Shown in pieces: positions 52,580 through 62,299 of a DNA stretch of 64,000 nt. The stretch lies in contig JBLSDH010000002.1 of assembly GCA_052315415.1 (NCBI GenBank), positions 62,001-126,000 on the forward strand, written 5' to 3'. The notes under the pieces were generated by a model that searched no databases, was not told the origin of the DNA, and saw only the letters and a program-made list of their open reading frames with translations. The stretch's first letter is position 1; each line of letters opens with the position of its first letter. A program made the translations under genes and the position numbers. The DNA comes from Cuniculiplasma sp052315415. Its GTDB lineage: Archaea > Thermoplasmatota > Thermoplasmata > Thermoplasmatales > Thermoplasmataceae.

Positions 52580-54887
52580 TGAAAAGATTCCCAAAAACCC
52601 ATCTCCAAAATAAGTCAGATCCATAATTAATCTCAGGATTGTACTCAATATCTAAAATTCCTTCTTTTTGTGAGACTTTGAGCTTTCTACCTCCAACATC
52701 TTCATAATAATCAAAATCGAAGAACGATATGGAGTATGAGGAATATTTTGAGGATATTACCCTCATTGTCTTCTTAAGCCTTGACATAAAAAATTCCACT
52801 GTATAAAATGAATTTTCTTTCCAAGGCCTATCGACCAGAAATATGAATATGGATGGCTTTGGAATCTCAACATCCCTATTTTGAAGGACGGATGAGAGTA
52901 ATTTTGAAGTGGCATTGTCAAATGAGATGGAAGTGTTCTCATCTATAAGATATTTGTACTCGATTGTAAAGGCATACATCAGAGAATTACTGTATTCATT
53001 TAAATCAGATGTTTTACCAACTGTGTTCAATAAACCTATTTTGAATTTTCCATCATCCCTGCTCAAATAATATACAAGGTTCTCCCGATTTTCCTGTAGT
53101 TCGGCAAAGTTTCCATTTTTTATTACGTTTTCTAACAAGTTTGCATTTTTGGAATTTGACTCTATACGAAATTTTTCATAACTTCTTTCAGATAATGAAT
53201 TAAAGAATTTCATTTGCAAAAGAAAGAGTAGTGTCCTTTTTGAATTCTTGAATACAAGGTTTCTCATTGAAAAATTCTTTTTTGAATTATTTTCATTTTT
53301 AGTCATTTCACTATCATATCCAAAAAATATTACACGATAATACTGGGAGGGGTTCACTTTTATTATATCACCCCTAAGATCAAAACCCCTTTGAATCAAA
53401 AGATTGTATAGCTTTTTATGTGATATGTCACCTTTATTCCTTCCCGATTTCAAAAGGTACTTACATTCTAACTGGGATATTTTTCCAATAATCAATACCA
53501 ATATCAATAATAAGAGTATGGATAAAGAATCTATTCCATTATAGAAAAAATTCAGAAAATTATAATTTTCAGACAAGTACAAAATTACAAAAGGAATAAA
53601 TGAATATTTAGGGAATGAAGAATATCTAAAAGGTAAGGAAAGTAGAATTGAATATACGACACCAAACAATATTAAGGGTGTTATTGATTTTATGAATTCC
53701 GAAATATAGAAAATGTTAAGATGTATAATTCCTGGGATATTATGTAAAAATGATTCAAACAACAGAAAATAAAGAAATCCATTTGTGATAGTATTAATTA
53801 AAAGAAATAGTAGTGTTGTTCCGATGAAATAGGCGATAAATAAATTTCTCTGACTCCTTATATTTTCAAGAAATATGTTTGAGGCAATGGATGTGATTGT
53901 TAAACCCACTAAGGAAAGGAAAATCGTTGTTGAGATTATAAATGAGTAAAGAGATGGGGATAAGGCAATCAATAAAAATGAGAAAAAAATTATTAAAATT
54001 GCCAGCACAATGAAAGATTTTGGAAATTTTCCCTTAGTGTTCGAAAAGAGAAAATGTGGACCCTCATACCTATAAAGAAAATAGTTAATTGAAATGGGAA
54101 ATGATGCTATAATTAGAATTAAAAATGAAATTACAAATATTGGAACTGATGTTGAGTTGAAAAAATTGTACAATGTGATCACTGGTAAAACCATAGATAT
54201 AAGAATTGGGGGCGAAATTGCCAGATAGGTCCCGCTTACTATGTACTTTCTTTCCCTGTTTTTGCAATATGGATAGAGGGCCCTTCCTATTATAAAGTGA
54301 ATTAAAATGGAAATAATGAATAGTAAAAAAGTGGAAAGGATCAATCCAAATTTTCCAATAAAATACTGGTAAAAAAGAAGAATTACAAAATTGACTGTAA
54401 AAAGTGAAAGAATTCCATTGAACCTTAAAATTACTCGTGTATAAACAGTCTCAAATATAAATTTCAATGTTCTATATAAAAATTGAAAAACTGAAATTAG
54501 AATAGCTGCAATATAAATCAGTGTTTCCCATGGCTGCTTGTATATTTCAGGATATGCTAAGTTCATTAATACAAGAACAGTTGTATAAACACCATATAAA
54601 TAAAAGATAAAAAATTGCTTTCCCAACGTATTAATATCATTAGTTTTGATTTTTGAACTTAGTACGGCTGAAATTGAATATAAAAAGATACTTTCAATAA
54701 TTATCATCTTCAACCCAAGGTCTGGATAAGCTAGGGGTCCAAGTAAAATTAAAATTAATTCAGGAAACTGTGATGTGAAGTTTTGTTGAATGATTATAAT
54801 TAATGAAATTAAGAATAATAAAATGTATAATTTTCTAAACCTGGAAACATAAGCACCATCTTTCCTTAGGATGCTTCCTATTTCCAT
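52572..54887 (-). CDS. Polytopic membrane protein with C-terminal pseudo-GTPase domain
   Basis: 771 aa. About 12 membrane helices fill residues 18-475; the rest is cytosolic. The C-terminal 225 residues align by eye with the GTPase domain of the gene at 57948. NSKRTLLFLLQMKFFNSL (548-565) falls where the GTPase has SSGKTTFLAFLYKFLNEI; the LLENVIKNGNFAEL segment matches YMESLIQKGQFPNL; LLNTVGK replaces INDIAGE; and DIEYNPEIN (746-754) matches DISFDPEIN. Walker A glycines and the switch Asp are lost, so nucleotide hydrolysis is unlikely. It is last in the five-gene minus-strand operon, 6 nt after the previous gene. I infer a membrane-bound partner of the active GTPase. Confidence 0.7.
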   Translation of the reverse strand: MEIGSILRKDGAYVSRFRKLYILLFLISLIIIIQQNFTSQFPELILILLGPLAYPDLGLKMIIIESIFLYSISAVLSSKIKTNDINTLGKQFFIFYLYGVYTTVLVLMNLAYPEIYKQPWETLIYIAAILISVFQFLYRTLKFIFETVYTRVILRFNGILSLFTVNFVILLFYQYFIGKFGLILSTFLLFIISILIHFIIGRALYPYCKNRERKYIVSGTYLAISPPILISMVLPVITLYNFFNSTSVPIFVISFLILIIASFPISINYFLYRYEGPHFLFSNTKGKFPKSFIVLAILIIFFSFLLIALSPSLYSFIISTTIFLSLVGLTITSIASNIFLENIRSQRNLFIAYFIGTTLLFLLINTITNGFLYFLLFESFLHNIPGIIHLNIFYISEFIKSITPLILFGVVYSILLSLPFRYSSFPKYSFIPFVILYLSENYNFLNFFYNGIDSLSILLLLILVLIIGKISQLECKYLLKSGRNKGDISHKKLYNLLIQRGFDLRGDIIKVNPSQYYRVIFFGYDSEMTKNENNSKKNFSMRNLVFKNSKRTLLFLLQMKFFNSLSERSYEKFRIESNSKNANLLENVIKNGNFAELQENRENLVYYLSRDDGKFKIGLLNTVGKTSDLNEYSNSLMYAFTIEYKYLIDENTSISFDNATSKLLSSVLQNRDVEIPKPSIFIFLVDRPWKENSFYTVEFFMSRLKKTMRVISSKYSSYSISFFDFDYYEDVGGRKLKVSQKEGILDIEYNPEINYGSDLFWRWVFGNLFIN

Positions 54888-54893
54888 TTTTCA

Positions 54894-56366
54894 TCAGTTC
54901 CTCATCTTTGCCTTTAATTCTTCCAGTTCTTCCAAGAGAGGATTTATCTGGGAATCTGTGAGATTGTCAGATTGCGTCATGAATTCAATAATGAATGAAT
55001 TGGCCTTAATTCTGGAGTTCAGATCTTTATCAAGTAGGAGTGAGATTGTTTCCATTTCCTTTGTTGCTGCTATAACTTTCTTTTTATCTTTTGATTCTAA
55101 CATTGACTTGAGCCTCACATACCTTTCCTCTGAAGGTGAAACATTTTCCCCCTTCTTTGTCTCAATATCACTTGTTTCCGTATTTTCAGTTTTTTTACTT
55201 GATTTTGAAACTTTACTTGCTTTCATAACTGTCAGATTTAGTCCGTGTTTGTATGTCCAATAAGGTTTGGATGAAAATATTAATTCAGTATCCATCTCCC
55301 CTGAGACTATGGGTGTTACCCCTACACTAATAGTGTAAGTGTTACCTCCTTTCAAAACATTATCCAGACTGGGGATGTTTTCTTCAAGCCTAAAATAGTT
55401 TTTAAAGTTTGAAAAATTTATTTCCAAATCATAGATTGGGACCACGGGAACAATTTTAATATCAAGCCTGTTTATTTCACCGTTTATTAGTGTGATGTTC
55501 CTGAAAGAAAAATCCACCGATTCCCTCAGATAAATTGCTGGATCATTAAATGAATCAAGAACCTTAAAACAGGTATCCCTGAAAATTTCGTTAATTTGTG
55601 CAAAATTGTTTTCGTGCCTAAAGCTTATTGAGTATTTTCTCAGTTCAAGCAAATCTATGTTAATAACATCATGATTATTATACAAGTAACCTAGTTCTTT
55701 CAAAATTTTCACATCTTTTATGACCTGCATGAGTATGAGGTATCTTGCTATTGAGACAGGTTTGGCATTAACCTTGATGTTATAAACTAGGCTTTTTTTT
55801 ATCTCCTCACTTACTGAGTCCTTCAGATTAAAAAAAACATATTTTAGGAAATTGTAAGCGTTTCTGCTTGTATTTTCATAGTCTGAATTAATCAATGTAA
55901 TCATTCTGTCAACAGCCCTTTGATACCCTGCATGGTAAAATTCCTTAATGCTTGTTAAGAGCTGCCCTGTGAGATCGTCCAGTATTCTCTCGTCTTCGGG
56001 AGCATTGATAAATTTAGATATTAAATCGTTGATTTCATTAGCCTTTGTTCTGTTTTCCCTAACATCTATTATCTGTTCCTTAAGGTCCAACAAAGAATCA
56101 AAAATTTTCTCATTTTTCATCAAATCTGTGAGAAAAGAACTTTGTTGAATTGACGATATCACTGAAAGATATTGATTCATTTTATATTTTGGATCTACCA
56201 TAGATATGCCTGAATTTATCATATTCTGAATGTATCCATAATTTATACCGTGTTGTATAATTTTTTTCTTATTTTTTTCCAGGCTTTTTTCCATTGCCTG
56301 AAGTAAGGTATCTATTTTTTTCATAAAATTTTCATATGAACTTTCGTCCAGCACTTTATTCACCAA
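54894..56366 (-). CDS. Helical protein with C-terminal beta-sandwich domain (GTPase operon)
   Basis: 490 aa, family not recognised, no membrane segments. Residues 1-275 are helical and could be a solenoid; 281-382 alternate strands like an Ig/appendage domain (VDFSFRNITLINGEINRLDIKIVPVVPIYDLEI ... YTISVGVTPIVSGEMDTELIFSS, written here in parts of the chain); 383-415 is a Lys/Ser/Glu/Thr linker; 416-490 is helical with an ELKAKMRN end. The start is TTG 56366 or GTG 56363, overlapping the GAP1-N2-like gene by 8-11 nt. The layout helical body, beta appendage and flexible linker recalls adaptor-type proteins, but that is only an analogy. Confidence 0.6.
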   Translation of the reverse strand: MVNKVLDESSYENFMKKIDTLLQAMEKSLEKNKKKIIQHGINYGYIQNMINSGISMVDPKYKMNQYLSVISSIQQSSFLTDLMKNEKIFDSLLDLKEQIIDVRENRTKANEINDLISKFINAPEDERILDDLTGQLLTSIKEFYHAGYQRAVDRMITLINSDYENTSRNAYNFLKYVFFNLKDSVSEEIKKSLVYNIKVNAKPVSIARYLILMQVIKDVKILKELGYLYNNHDVINIDLLELRKYSISFRHENNFAQINEIFRDTCFKVLDSFNDPAIYLRESVDFSFRNITLINGEINRLDIKIVPVVPIYDLEINFSNFKNYFRLEENIPSLDNVLKGGNTYTISVGVTPIVSGEMDTELIFSSKPYWTYKHGLNLTVMKASKVSKSSKKTENTETSDIETKKGENVSPSEERYVRLKSMLESKDKKKVIAATKEMETISLLLDKDLNSRIKANSFIIEFMTQSDNLTDSQINPLLEELEELKAKMRN

Positions 56367-57951
56367 CCCTTTTTATGTAGTATTGTATAACTTTCTCGAT
56401 CTCCCCGTCCGGATCCTTTTTCCTAATTATTTTTCTTATTCTCTCCATATCCTGTGATTCTATTGAATTGTAATATTTTGCAAGAATTTCCCCAACCTCC
56501 TTTTTTCTTAATTCATCTTCTTTTCTCATATCTTTTAGAATTTTTTCCATGAATAGAATAGCATCACTATAATGCTCTTTCATATTGAATAGTACATCAA
56601 ATATAAATGGATATTTTATTGGTGTGTCCACATACTCATCCATATTTTTGTACCAGGTATAGTACACTTCCCTGTTTGATTTGAGTATGTCCAGTGTCTT
56701 TTCTATTTCAATATCCAGAAAAGATAATCTTTCCCCCATTATCTGATCTACCAGCTTTGAGCCCTTGGAATAATTTGGATTCATGTTCTTTTTAACCAGT
56801 GAAAATGCTTCTGAACTTTTTTCGCATTGTAGAATTTTATCTATAACCTCCTTTAATTTTTCAATGAAGTCCTCTTCATCATTCACTGTGTTGATTTCAT
56901 CCGTGTCAATTAAAAGAATATACTTGTAGATATCAAATGAATAATTACTCATTATTGCAGTTTTTTTCATCTCTTCAATTATCTCAGATTTCTGCTCAAT
57001 ATAGTTCGATTTAATCAGGTTGTATCCAAGTTGCATTCTTTCTATACCGGAATAATTGCCCATCATTTGCCTACCCACGTCACTTATCAGTTTTCTTATT
57101 GAATACCTTTCAGTCCTCTTTTCCAATGGTACAGGTAATCCAAAATCTATGATATTGTCAACAACACTATCTGATATCTGGTCTATGAGCGGATCTTTGT
57201 TTTTAATCTGCAAAAATTTATGTTCATAATCCATTACAGCTGAGTTTTCATTTTCGTTTTGATCCTTTGCTCCTGGCATTACCTGAAATAATGAAGAATA
57301 ATTGGTTTCTATTGCCGTTGAAAACATTATTATATTATTAAAATTTATTAAAGATATATAATTTAATATAAGATTTAAAGGGGACAGGTTTTCATAATTT
57401 TTGATTAATACATTCTTTACGTTGCCAAGCATTAAATATATTAGAGATTTTACTGCAACTTTTGTTAGGTCATTATGGTTTAGGAATATATTTTTGAACC
57501 TGTCCTCTTCATCTTTGTTTTTAATGTACTCAATCCTTAACACCGGAAGAACATGAAAACTTTTTTCAGACTCTCTCAATTTTTCAAAATCATTGACTGA
57601 GGTTATTCCTGCCATAAAATAATTTATGAAAGAATAAATGTCCCTGTTAATTTTTTCAAAGTCAGCTGCTTTGATAATAAGGCAATGGTTCATCATTGCA
57701 CCATCTCTTCCGTAAATGTCTTTACCAATGTCCTTTATATAACAGAATGCATATGAACCTGAAGGCAATAGTAAAAATCTGTATGCCTCCCTGGCATTTC
57801 CAGCAAAAGTACCCGGGGTTTTTATCCTATCAAGATAAGAAAGATCAATTGGGTTAATACTTTCACTCTTTGAAATGAGTTGATACCCCTCTTGATTCTT
57901 TTTTGATACCCAGCCGTACAATACCTGATCACACTCTATTATGTTTATCAT
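56356..57951 (-). CDS. GTPase-associated protein with GAP1-N2-like N-terminal domain
   Basis: 531 aa, soluble. The N-terminal 130 residues carry CDQVLYGWVSKKNQ, then GYQLISKS, a strand with YRFLLLPSGSYAFCYI, and GRDGAMMNHCLIIKAADFEK (81-100). This matches the Q-x-L-Y-G-y ... G-H/Y-x-L-L-x-x-S ... R-x-G-x-x-x-H-x-L-I-I pattern of the GTPase-associated protein 1 N-terminal domain type 2 that accompanies DO-GTPases in bacterial gene clusters. The remaining 400 residues are helical. It overlaps the membrane GTPase gene by 4 nt (ATGA), which supports a direct functional pairing as regulator or effector. Confidence 0.72.
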   Translation of the reverse strand: MINIIECDQVLYGWVSKKNQEGYQLISKSESINPIDLSYLDRIKTPGTFAGNAREAYRFLLLPSGSYAFCYIKDIGKDIYGRDGAMMNHCLIIKAADFEKINRDIYSFINYFMAGITSVNDFEKLRESEKSFHVLPVLRIEYIKNKDEEDRFKNIFLNHNDLTKVAVKSLIYLMLGNVKNVLIKNYENLSPLNLILNYISLINFNNIIMFSTAIETNYSSLFQVMPGAKDQNENENSAVMDYEHKFLQIKNKDPLIDQISDSVVDNIIDFGLPVPLEKRTERYSIRKLISDVGRQMMGNYSGIERMQLGYNLIKSNYIEQKSEIIEEMKKTAIMSNYSFDIYKYILLIDTDEINTVNDEEDFIEKLKEVIDKILQCEKSSEAFSLVKKNMNPNYSKGSKLVDQIMGERLSFLDIEIEKTLDILKSNREVYYTWYKNMDEYVDTPIKYPFIFDVLFNMKEHYSDAILFMEKILKDMRKEDELRKKEVGEILAKYYNSIESQDMERIRKIIRKKDPDGEIEKVIQYYIKRVGE

Positions 57952-59741
57952 TCAAACATCACCTCCTGTAGCCAGTATCCAAATTTATTAAAATCACTGT
58001 TAATTTCTGGATCAAATGAAATATCATAAAAGCCGTTTCTAAACTCTCTTCTTGGAACTATCTGCCCATACTCATTTCTTTCTGTATTAATCACAGGTTT
58101 TATTCCAATCTCTTTATTTGTTTTACTCTTAAGATATTTGGAAGTTGTTGACATAATTTTTAGCAATTCATCTCCATTCTTTTCCTGAATTATGTAAGGA
58201 AGAGTATCACTCATTGTGAACATTATACAGACAGATGGTTTAATGTTTGAAATCCTTGATTCAAGAATTTTTCTTATTTCAGACTCCATTCTTGAATCCC
58301 TGGAAACTATATATGAATAATCCTTTAGCGGAAAGAAAAAAACATATGCTCTAGAATAGAGTATATATTCAAAGTCTGATCCAATCAACTTTGATCGTAT
58401 TTCCTCCCTTGAATTTGACTGTATAATTGAATTGAAATTCTCTCCCGCGATGTCATTTATTCTAAGATGAAATGAATGTGAACTGAATCTTGCCTTTTTG
58501 GTGAACATAAAATCCACAACCTTTGGCTTATCTGATGCTGTAAGATTTGGAAATTGGCCTTTCTGTATAAGTGATTCCATGTAAAGTTTCAGAATGTCTG
58601 TCCCCTCCAGAACTGCTCCTTCCATACCATTTGCCGTACATATCTCATTCAAAAATTTATACAGAAAAGCTAAAAATGTTGTCTTTCCGGAACTTGGAGG
58701 TCCTAACAATGCCACAGTATTTTCCATTTCTTTTCTATCCATTTTCTTTCTCCTCCTTAAAACTTCAGAATTATTTGGAAACTCAGTGATAACATCTTTA
58801 TTCGATCTATTTGAAAAACCTGAAGATGTACTGGATCTATTATTATTTGTATCTGCAACCCCACCACCTACTGAACCACCTTTGTTTACAGGTTGCGCTT
58901 TGTTTTTAACCGTATAATATTCATCCACTGTATTTGGAATCTTATTAGATGTAACTGCCTGCGAACCCTGATTACCATAATTGGAGTAATAATGATCCAC
59001 TGTTTTTGGTATATCAGAGGAAACGCTACCTTCTGGAAGATTATTATCGAAATTATCTGACTTTACACTTTTGTTGACCTGGGAAATACTGGCAAAAACA
59101 AAATCCATATTATTCTGGTTCATTGATAAAATAAATATTCCTGCTGTAATAGGCCAGACATATCCAAAATATATTACTGATGATTGACCATACAAGGAAA
59201 TAAGCAAGAGAAAAATAAAAAGATTAAGGAATACAAGTAAAACTGTACCCTCTTTAAATTTTGGAGAATAAGAATAAAGAAAGATAAAATTTATAACAAG
59301 ATAAAATACAATAATGTCCCACACAAACTGAAAAAATAGATAAGTTTCCCCAATTGAGAGAATCCCAAGCCTGACACCAGGTATTAAACTTATAAGCAGT
59401 CCTATTCCCGTAAGTAGTGAGAAGATGGCCAACCTGTCTTCAGCATCATAAAATTCTAATGAATTTTCTTTGGAATAAATTGTTAAAAGAGATGCCTTTC
59501 TTACTCCATAGTAAATTAAAAAATAAAAAATAAAGTTGATAAATGGAATAAAGGAAAGAATGAGGCCGGTGCCTATAATTTTAAATCCCTGCTCATAAGA
59601 TTTCAAGGTGTAATTATCTTCAGAAAGATTTATTATGCTGGCAGGGTATAAATTTTCCTTAATTTTACTGTATATGCGCATGCCAAAAACCACATCAAAA
59701 ATTATAAAAACAAATGTTATAAAATTAAGGAAAAAACCCAT
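57948..59741 (-). CDS. Polytopic membrane protein with C-terminal TRAFAC-like GTPase domain
   Basis: 597 aa. Seven or eight hydrophobic segments (about 4-22, 50-80, 105-155, 163-207) are followed by a Ser/Asn-rich linker (about 215-335) and a P-loop domain. Walker A is GPPSSGKTT (347-355); switch II is NDIAGEN (Asp430-x-x-Gly433); TMSD (509-512) stands in the N/TKxD base-recognition position; DISFDPEIN lies near the end. The DxxG with AGE and the paired GAP1-N2-like gene fit the DO-GTPase-like group. The linker holds three related copies of a (I/P)xTVDxYY motif, possibly docking sites. GTGAT precedes ATG 59741. Second gene of the operon, 4 nt after the 608-aa gene. Confidence 0.75.
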   Translation of the reverse strand: MGFFLNFITFVFIIFDVVFGMRIYSKIKENLYPASIINLSEDNYTLKSYEQGFKIIGTGLILSFIPFINFIFYFLIYYGVRKASLLTIYSKENSLEFYDAEDRLAIFSLLTGIGLLISLIPGVRLGILSIGETYLFFQFVWDIIVFYLVINFIFLYSYSPKFKEGTVLLVFLNLFIFLLLISLYGQSSVIYFGYVWPITAGIFILSMNQNNMDFVFASISQVNKSVKSDNFDNNLPEGSVSSDIPKTVDHYYSNYGNQGSQAVTSNKIPNTVDEYYTVKNKAQPVNKGGSVGGGVADTNNNRSSTSSGFSNRSNKDVITEFPNNSEVLRRRKKMDRKEMENTVALLGPPSSGKTTFLAFLYKFLNEICTANGMEGAVLEGTDILKLYMESLIQKGQFPNLTASDKPKVVDFMFTKKARFSSHSFHLRINDIAGENFNSIIQSNSREEIRSKLIGSDFEYILYSRAYVFFFPLKDYSYIVSRDSRMESEIRKILESRISNIKPSVCIMFTMSDTLPYIIQEKNGDELLKIMSTTSKYLKSKTNKEIGIKPVINTERNEYGQIVPRREFRNGFYDISFDPEINSDFNKFGYWLQEVMFE

Positions 59742-59745
59742 AACA

Positions 59746-61572
59746 TCACTGACCTGAAAGTCTGAATATCAATTCTCCATTATAGAATTCCAGTGAACCT
59801 TTCCTTGCTTTTTCCATCTTCTTCCAGGTCTCCAGAATCTCCTGCTCTGAATAGTTCATTTCAGAGATAATATCCTTAAGCCTCACCACACCCGATATTG
59901 TTCCTTTTTCAACTGTTTTATTCTCGATGGAGGAATACCTACTCTCAATCAAACCACTTTCAAATATCTCCAAAAACTTTCTGCTTATTTCGTCCTTTTC
60001 TCTGAAATATACGGAACCATCAGATGTGTCCTTCAGTATTATGGAAATCTTAAGACTGTTAAAGCCTTTTCCATCCCTATCTGTAACATATTCAATAACC
60101 CTAGCTGAAAAACCATTTGGTGAACCAATCATTGCTATTACGTATCCATTAAAATCATCGGATAATTGCATCGCTTTCCCTATGATTTTTTGGATTTGAG
60201 ACATGTCACATTTTTCGAGGAAATATTTTCCAGTTTTCTGATCTATTTTAACCACAAAAAATGCTGCAAGTATAATTCTGGATATTGTTGATCCAAAAAA
60301 TTTCTTCTTGCCGAAGTTTGTGTAAAGGACAAAAATATTTGTACCATTTCCAGCGTCATATGCCATTTCTGTTAGATCTGCGATTCTTCCATTAATTACA
60401 ATATTTGATTGCATGTTAACAGTTTCATTAGTCCAAGGATGTATTATTTTTAGTTTGTCCATAAAAGCTAAATTCTTTTTGAAGCTTTCAAAAAATGCAT
60501 TTTTTCTTGCCACCATTTCAGAATGAGACAAAGATATCCTGTTTTCAGGAAGTTTATTTTCTCCGAAATCAGCTGAATTCATGAGAGTGTCCTGAATTGA
60601 TGATAGAAATTCATAATTAGCCATAATGTCCCTTATCTTTATCTCATTCAATCTTTCCATCATATTCCTTGTGTTTTTTACATATACATCCCTGAGCTTA
60701 GGATTTTTGCTGAATGTTGATTCTCCTTCTAGCTCAGCAATTATTGTTTCACCTTCTCTAATCATTTCATCGCATTTTCTCCCAGATTCCATTAAGTCTC
60801 TTTTCAATTTTTCAAGATCCATGGACTTCAATGCTTCATAATTTCCTACTTCAAGGGAATTTTTCACTACATTCATTTTCATTGAAATTTCCATCAGAAT
60901 ATCAGAGGATGTAAATAACTCAGATTCATTTATCACCTTAGTGTATCTATCTACAGTTTTTTCCATTTCCCTCAATGCACTTTCATAATTTTTAATGAAC
61001 TGCCCAAATGCCCCTGGATCAGTATCTATGTAAGCTTTAAGTGCTTCTATGATAACATTATATCTCCTCTTGTAAATTTTGGTGAAAGATTCCTTTAGTT
61101 CGATCCTAACGTCATCCTTTAGTGGATTTAAAAGATCGATAAAATTTTCCATATTTTCTCCGTACCACTGAGTTATAAAATTTATAATTTCCTTTGGGCG
61201 ATTTGAAAGAAATATCTTAATATCATTTTTGTTTACATTATCAAGCATACTGAATTTTTCTATTTTCTCCAGTGCGTTATATTCCTCCTGCTTGAAACTG
61301 TTAACAATTCGCTCTGAGTCCCTATCTTTTTCCCCCTTCAGTGATTGTGCAATTTTAATCTGTATATATTTTAGATTACCCTTTCCAATCTTAATTAATT
61401 CCTTATCCCTCAGTGATGAGCATACTACTGAAATTGCAGCAAGATCTGCTTCAAGTTCGTTAAATAGTCTTTTTCTGACTAATATGTCCATGGATTGAAA
61501 ATCGTGAACTGATTTTGAGGCTAAATTTTCTGCCTTGCTCAATATGGCGAGACAGGGATTCTGGTCTTCCAT
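59746..61572 (-). CDS. Large helical protein with C-terminal winged-helix-like segment
   Basis: 608 aa, family not recognised, no membrane segments. Residues 1-370 are long charged helices, stalk-like. Residues 385-545 are strand-rich (VNMQSNIVINGRIADL, GTNIFVLYTNFGKKKFFGS, FNGYVIAMIGSPNG). Residues 557-608 read as a winged helix: VVRLKDIISEMNYSEQEI as the first helices, ETWKKMEKARKG as recognition-like helix and LEFYNGELIFRL as wing. Winged helices of this size occur in ESCRT-II and at the CdvB C-terminus, as well as in DNA-binding proteins. It is first gene of the GTPase operon, with its promoter about 25 nt upstream. Confidence 0.6.
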   Translation of the reverse strand: MEDQNPCLAILSKAENLASKSVHDFQSMDILVRKRLFNELEADLAAISVVCSSLRDKELIKIGKGNLKYIQIKIAQSLKGEKDRDSERIVNSFKQEEYNALEKIEKFSMLDNVNKNDIKIFLSNRPKEIINFITQWYGENMENFIDLLNPLKDDVRIELKESFTKIYKRRYNVIIEALKAYIDTDPGAFGQFIKNYESALREMEKTVDRYTKVINESELFTSSDILMEISMKMNVVKNSLEVGNYEALKSMDLEKLKRDLMESGRKCDEMIREGETIIAELEGESTFSKNPKLRDVYVKNTRNMMERLNEIKIRDIMANYEFLSSIQDTLMNSADFGENKLPENRISLSHSEMVARKNAFFESFKKNLAFMDKLKIIHPWTNETVNMQSNIVINGRIADLTEMAYDAGNGTNIFVLYTNFGKKKFFGSTISRIILAAFFVVKIDQKTGKYFLEKCDMSQIQKIIGKAMQLSDDFNGYVIAMIGSPNGFSARVIEYVTDRDGKGFNSLKISIILKDTSDGSVYFREKDEISRKFLEIFESGLIESRYSSIENKTVEKGTISGVVRLKDIISEMNYSEQEILETWKKMEKARKGSLEFYNGELIFRLSGQ

Positions 61573-61593
61573 AATCTTAAGATATGTGTAAGC

Positions 61594-61601
61594 GTATTTA
61601 A
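61594..61601 (-). promoter_or_regulatory. Likely TATA box of the GTPase operon
   Basis: The minus strand reads TTAAATAC after an A-rich stretch, centred about 25 nt before ATG 61572 with no SD, consistent with a leaderless transcript covering the five minus-strand genes down to 52572. Confidence 0.45.
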
Positions 61602-62299
61602 TTTTTTCATAACGGGAAATATAAGAAAAAAGAAATCAAACAATTTTACCTTGACATAATTAATAAATAGGGATTCATTAATCATCTTAATAATATTTAA
61701 TTTAATTGTTTTCAAAACCTTAATACTATATATGAGAAAACACCTTAATACAATATGAAATCTGATCTGACAAAAATTAAAAATAATCATAGTTTAAAAC
61801 AAATATTTTTAATGCATTTATAGAGAGTGTGGTTTTACATTTTTAAATTTAAATGTGTTAAAAATAAGATTTCCTTAATAAGAAGAATGGTAAATAATAT
61901 TAGATAAGATTTTGCAACATTTATAAAAATTGCTCCTAAATAATTGCATAATGATCTGACTACCATTTCAAAAGGAAAGATTTGTATTAAATTTAATTTA
62001 TTATAGGAAATGCATGTTTTGCTATATTCTATTTTAAATAAGTAAAATTTAAAATAATATTTATGGCTTATATAAAATATTTAATAATGTATTTTTTAAT
62101 TATGAATAATATGATCAAAATGAAAATTATAGAAAGTAATCTTTACATCAGAAATACAGGAAATAATTTTAAAAAATTAGCTTTTTACACGAAGATCCAA
62201 GATGAAATGTTTTACCGTCAAAAAAGATCAGATCTGTTAAAAAGGAATATGGCATCTCTAAAAAATTTTTCCTTCCTTCCACTTTTTGAAAAACATTCA

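Noticed and set aside
61539..61790. 83-aa minus-strand ORF before the GTPase operon
   Set aside because: It overlaps the start of the 608-aa gene in another frame and spans the likely promoter; composition is that of AT-rich spacer.
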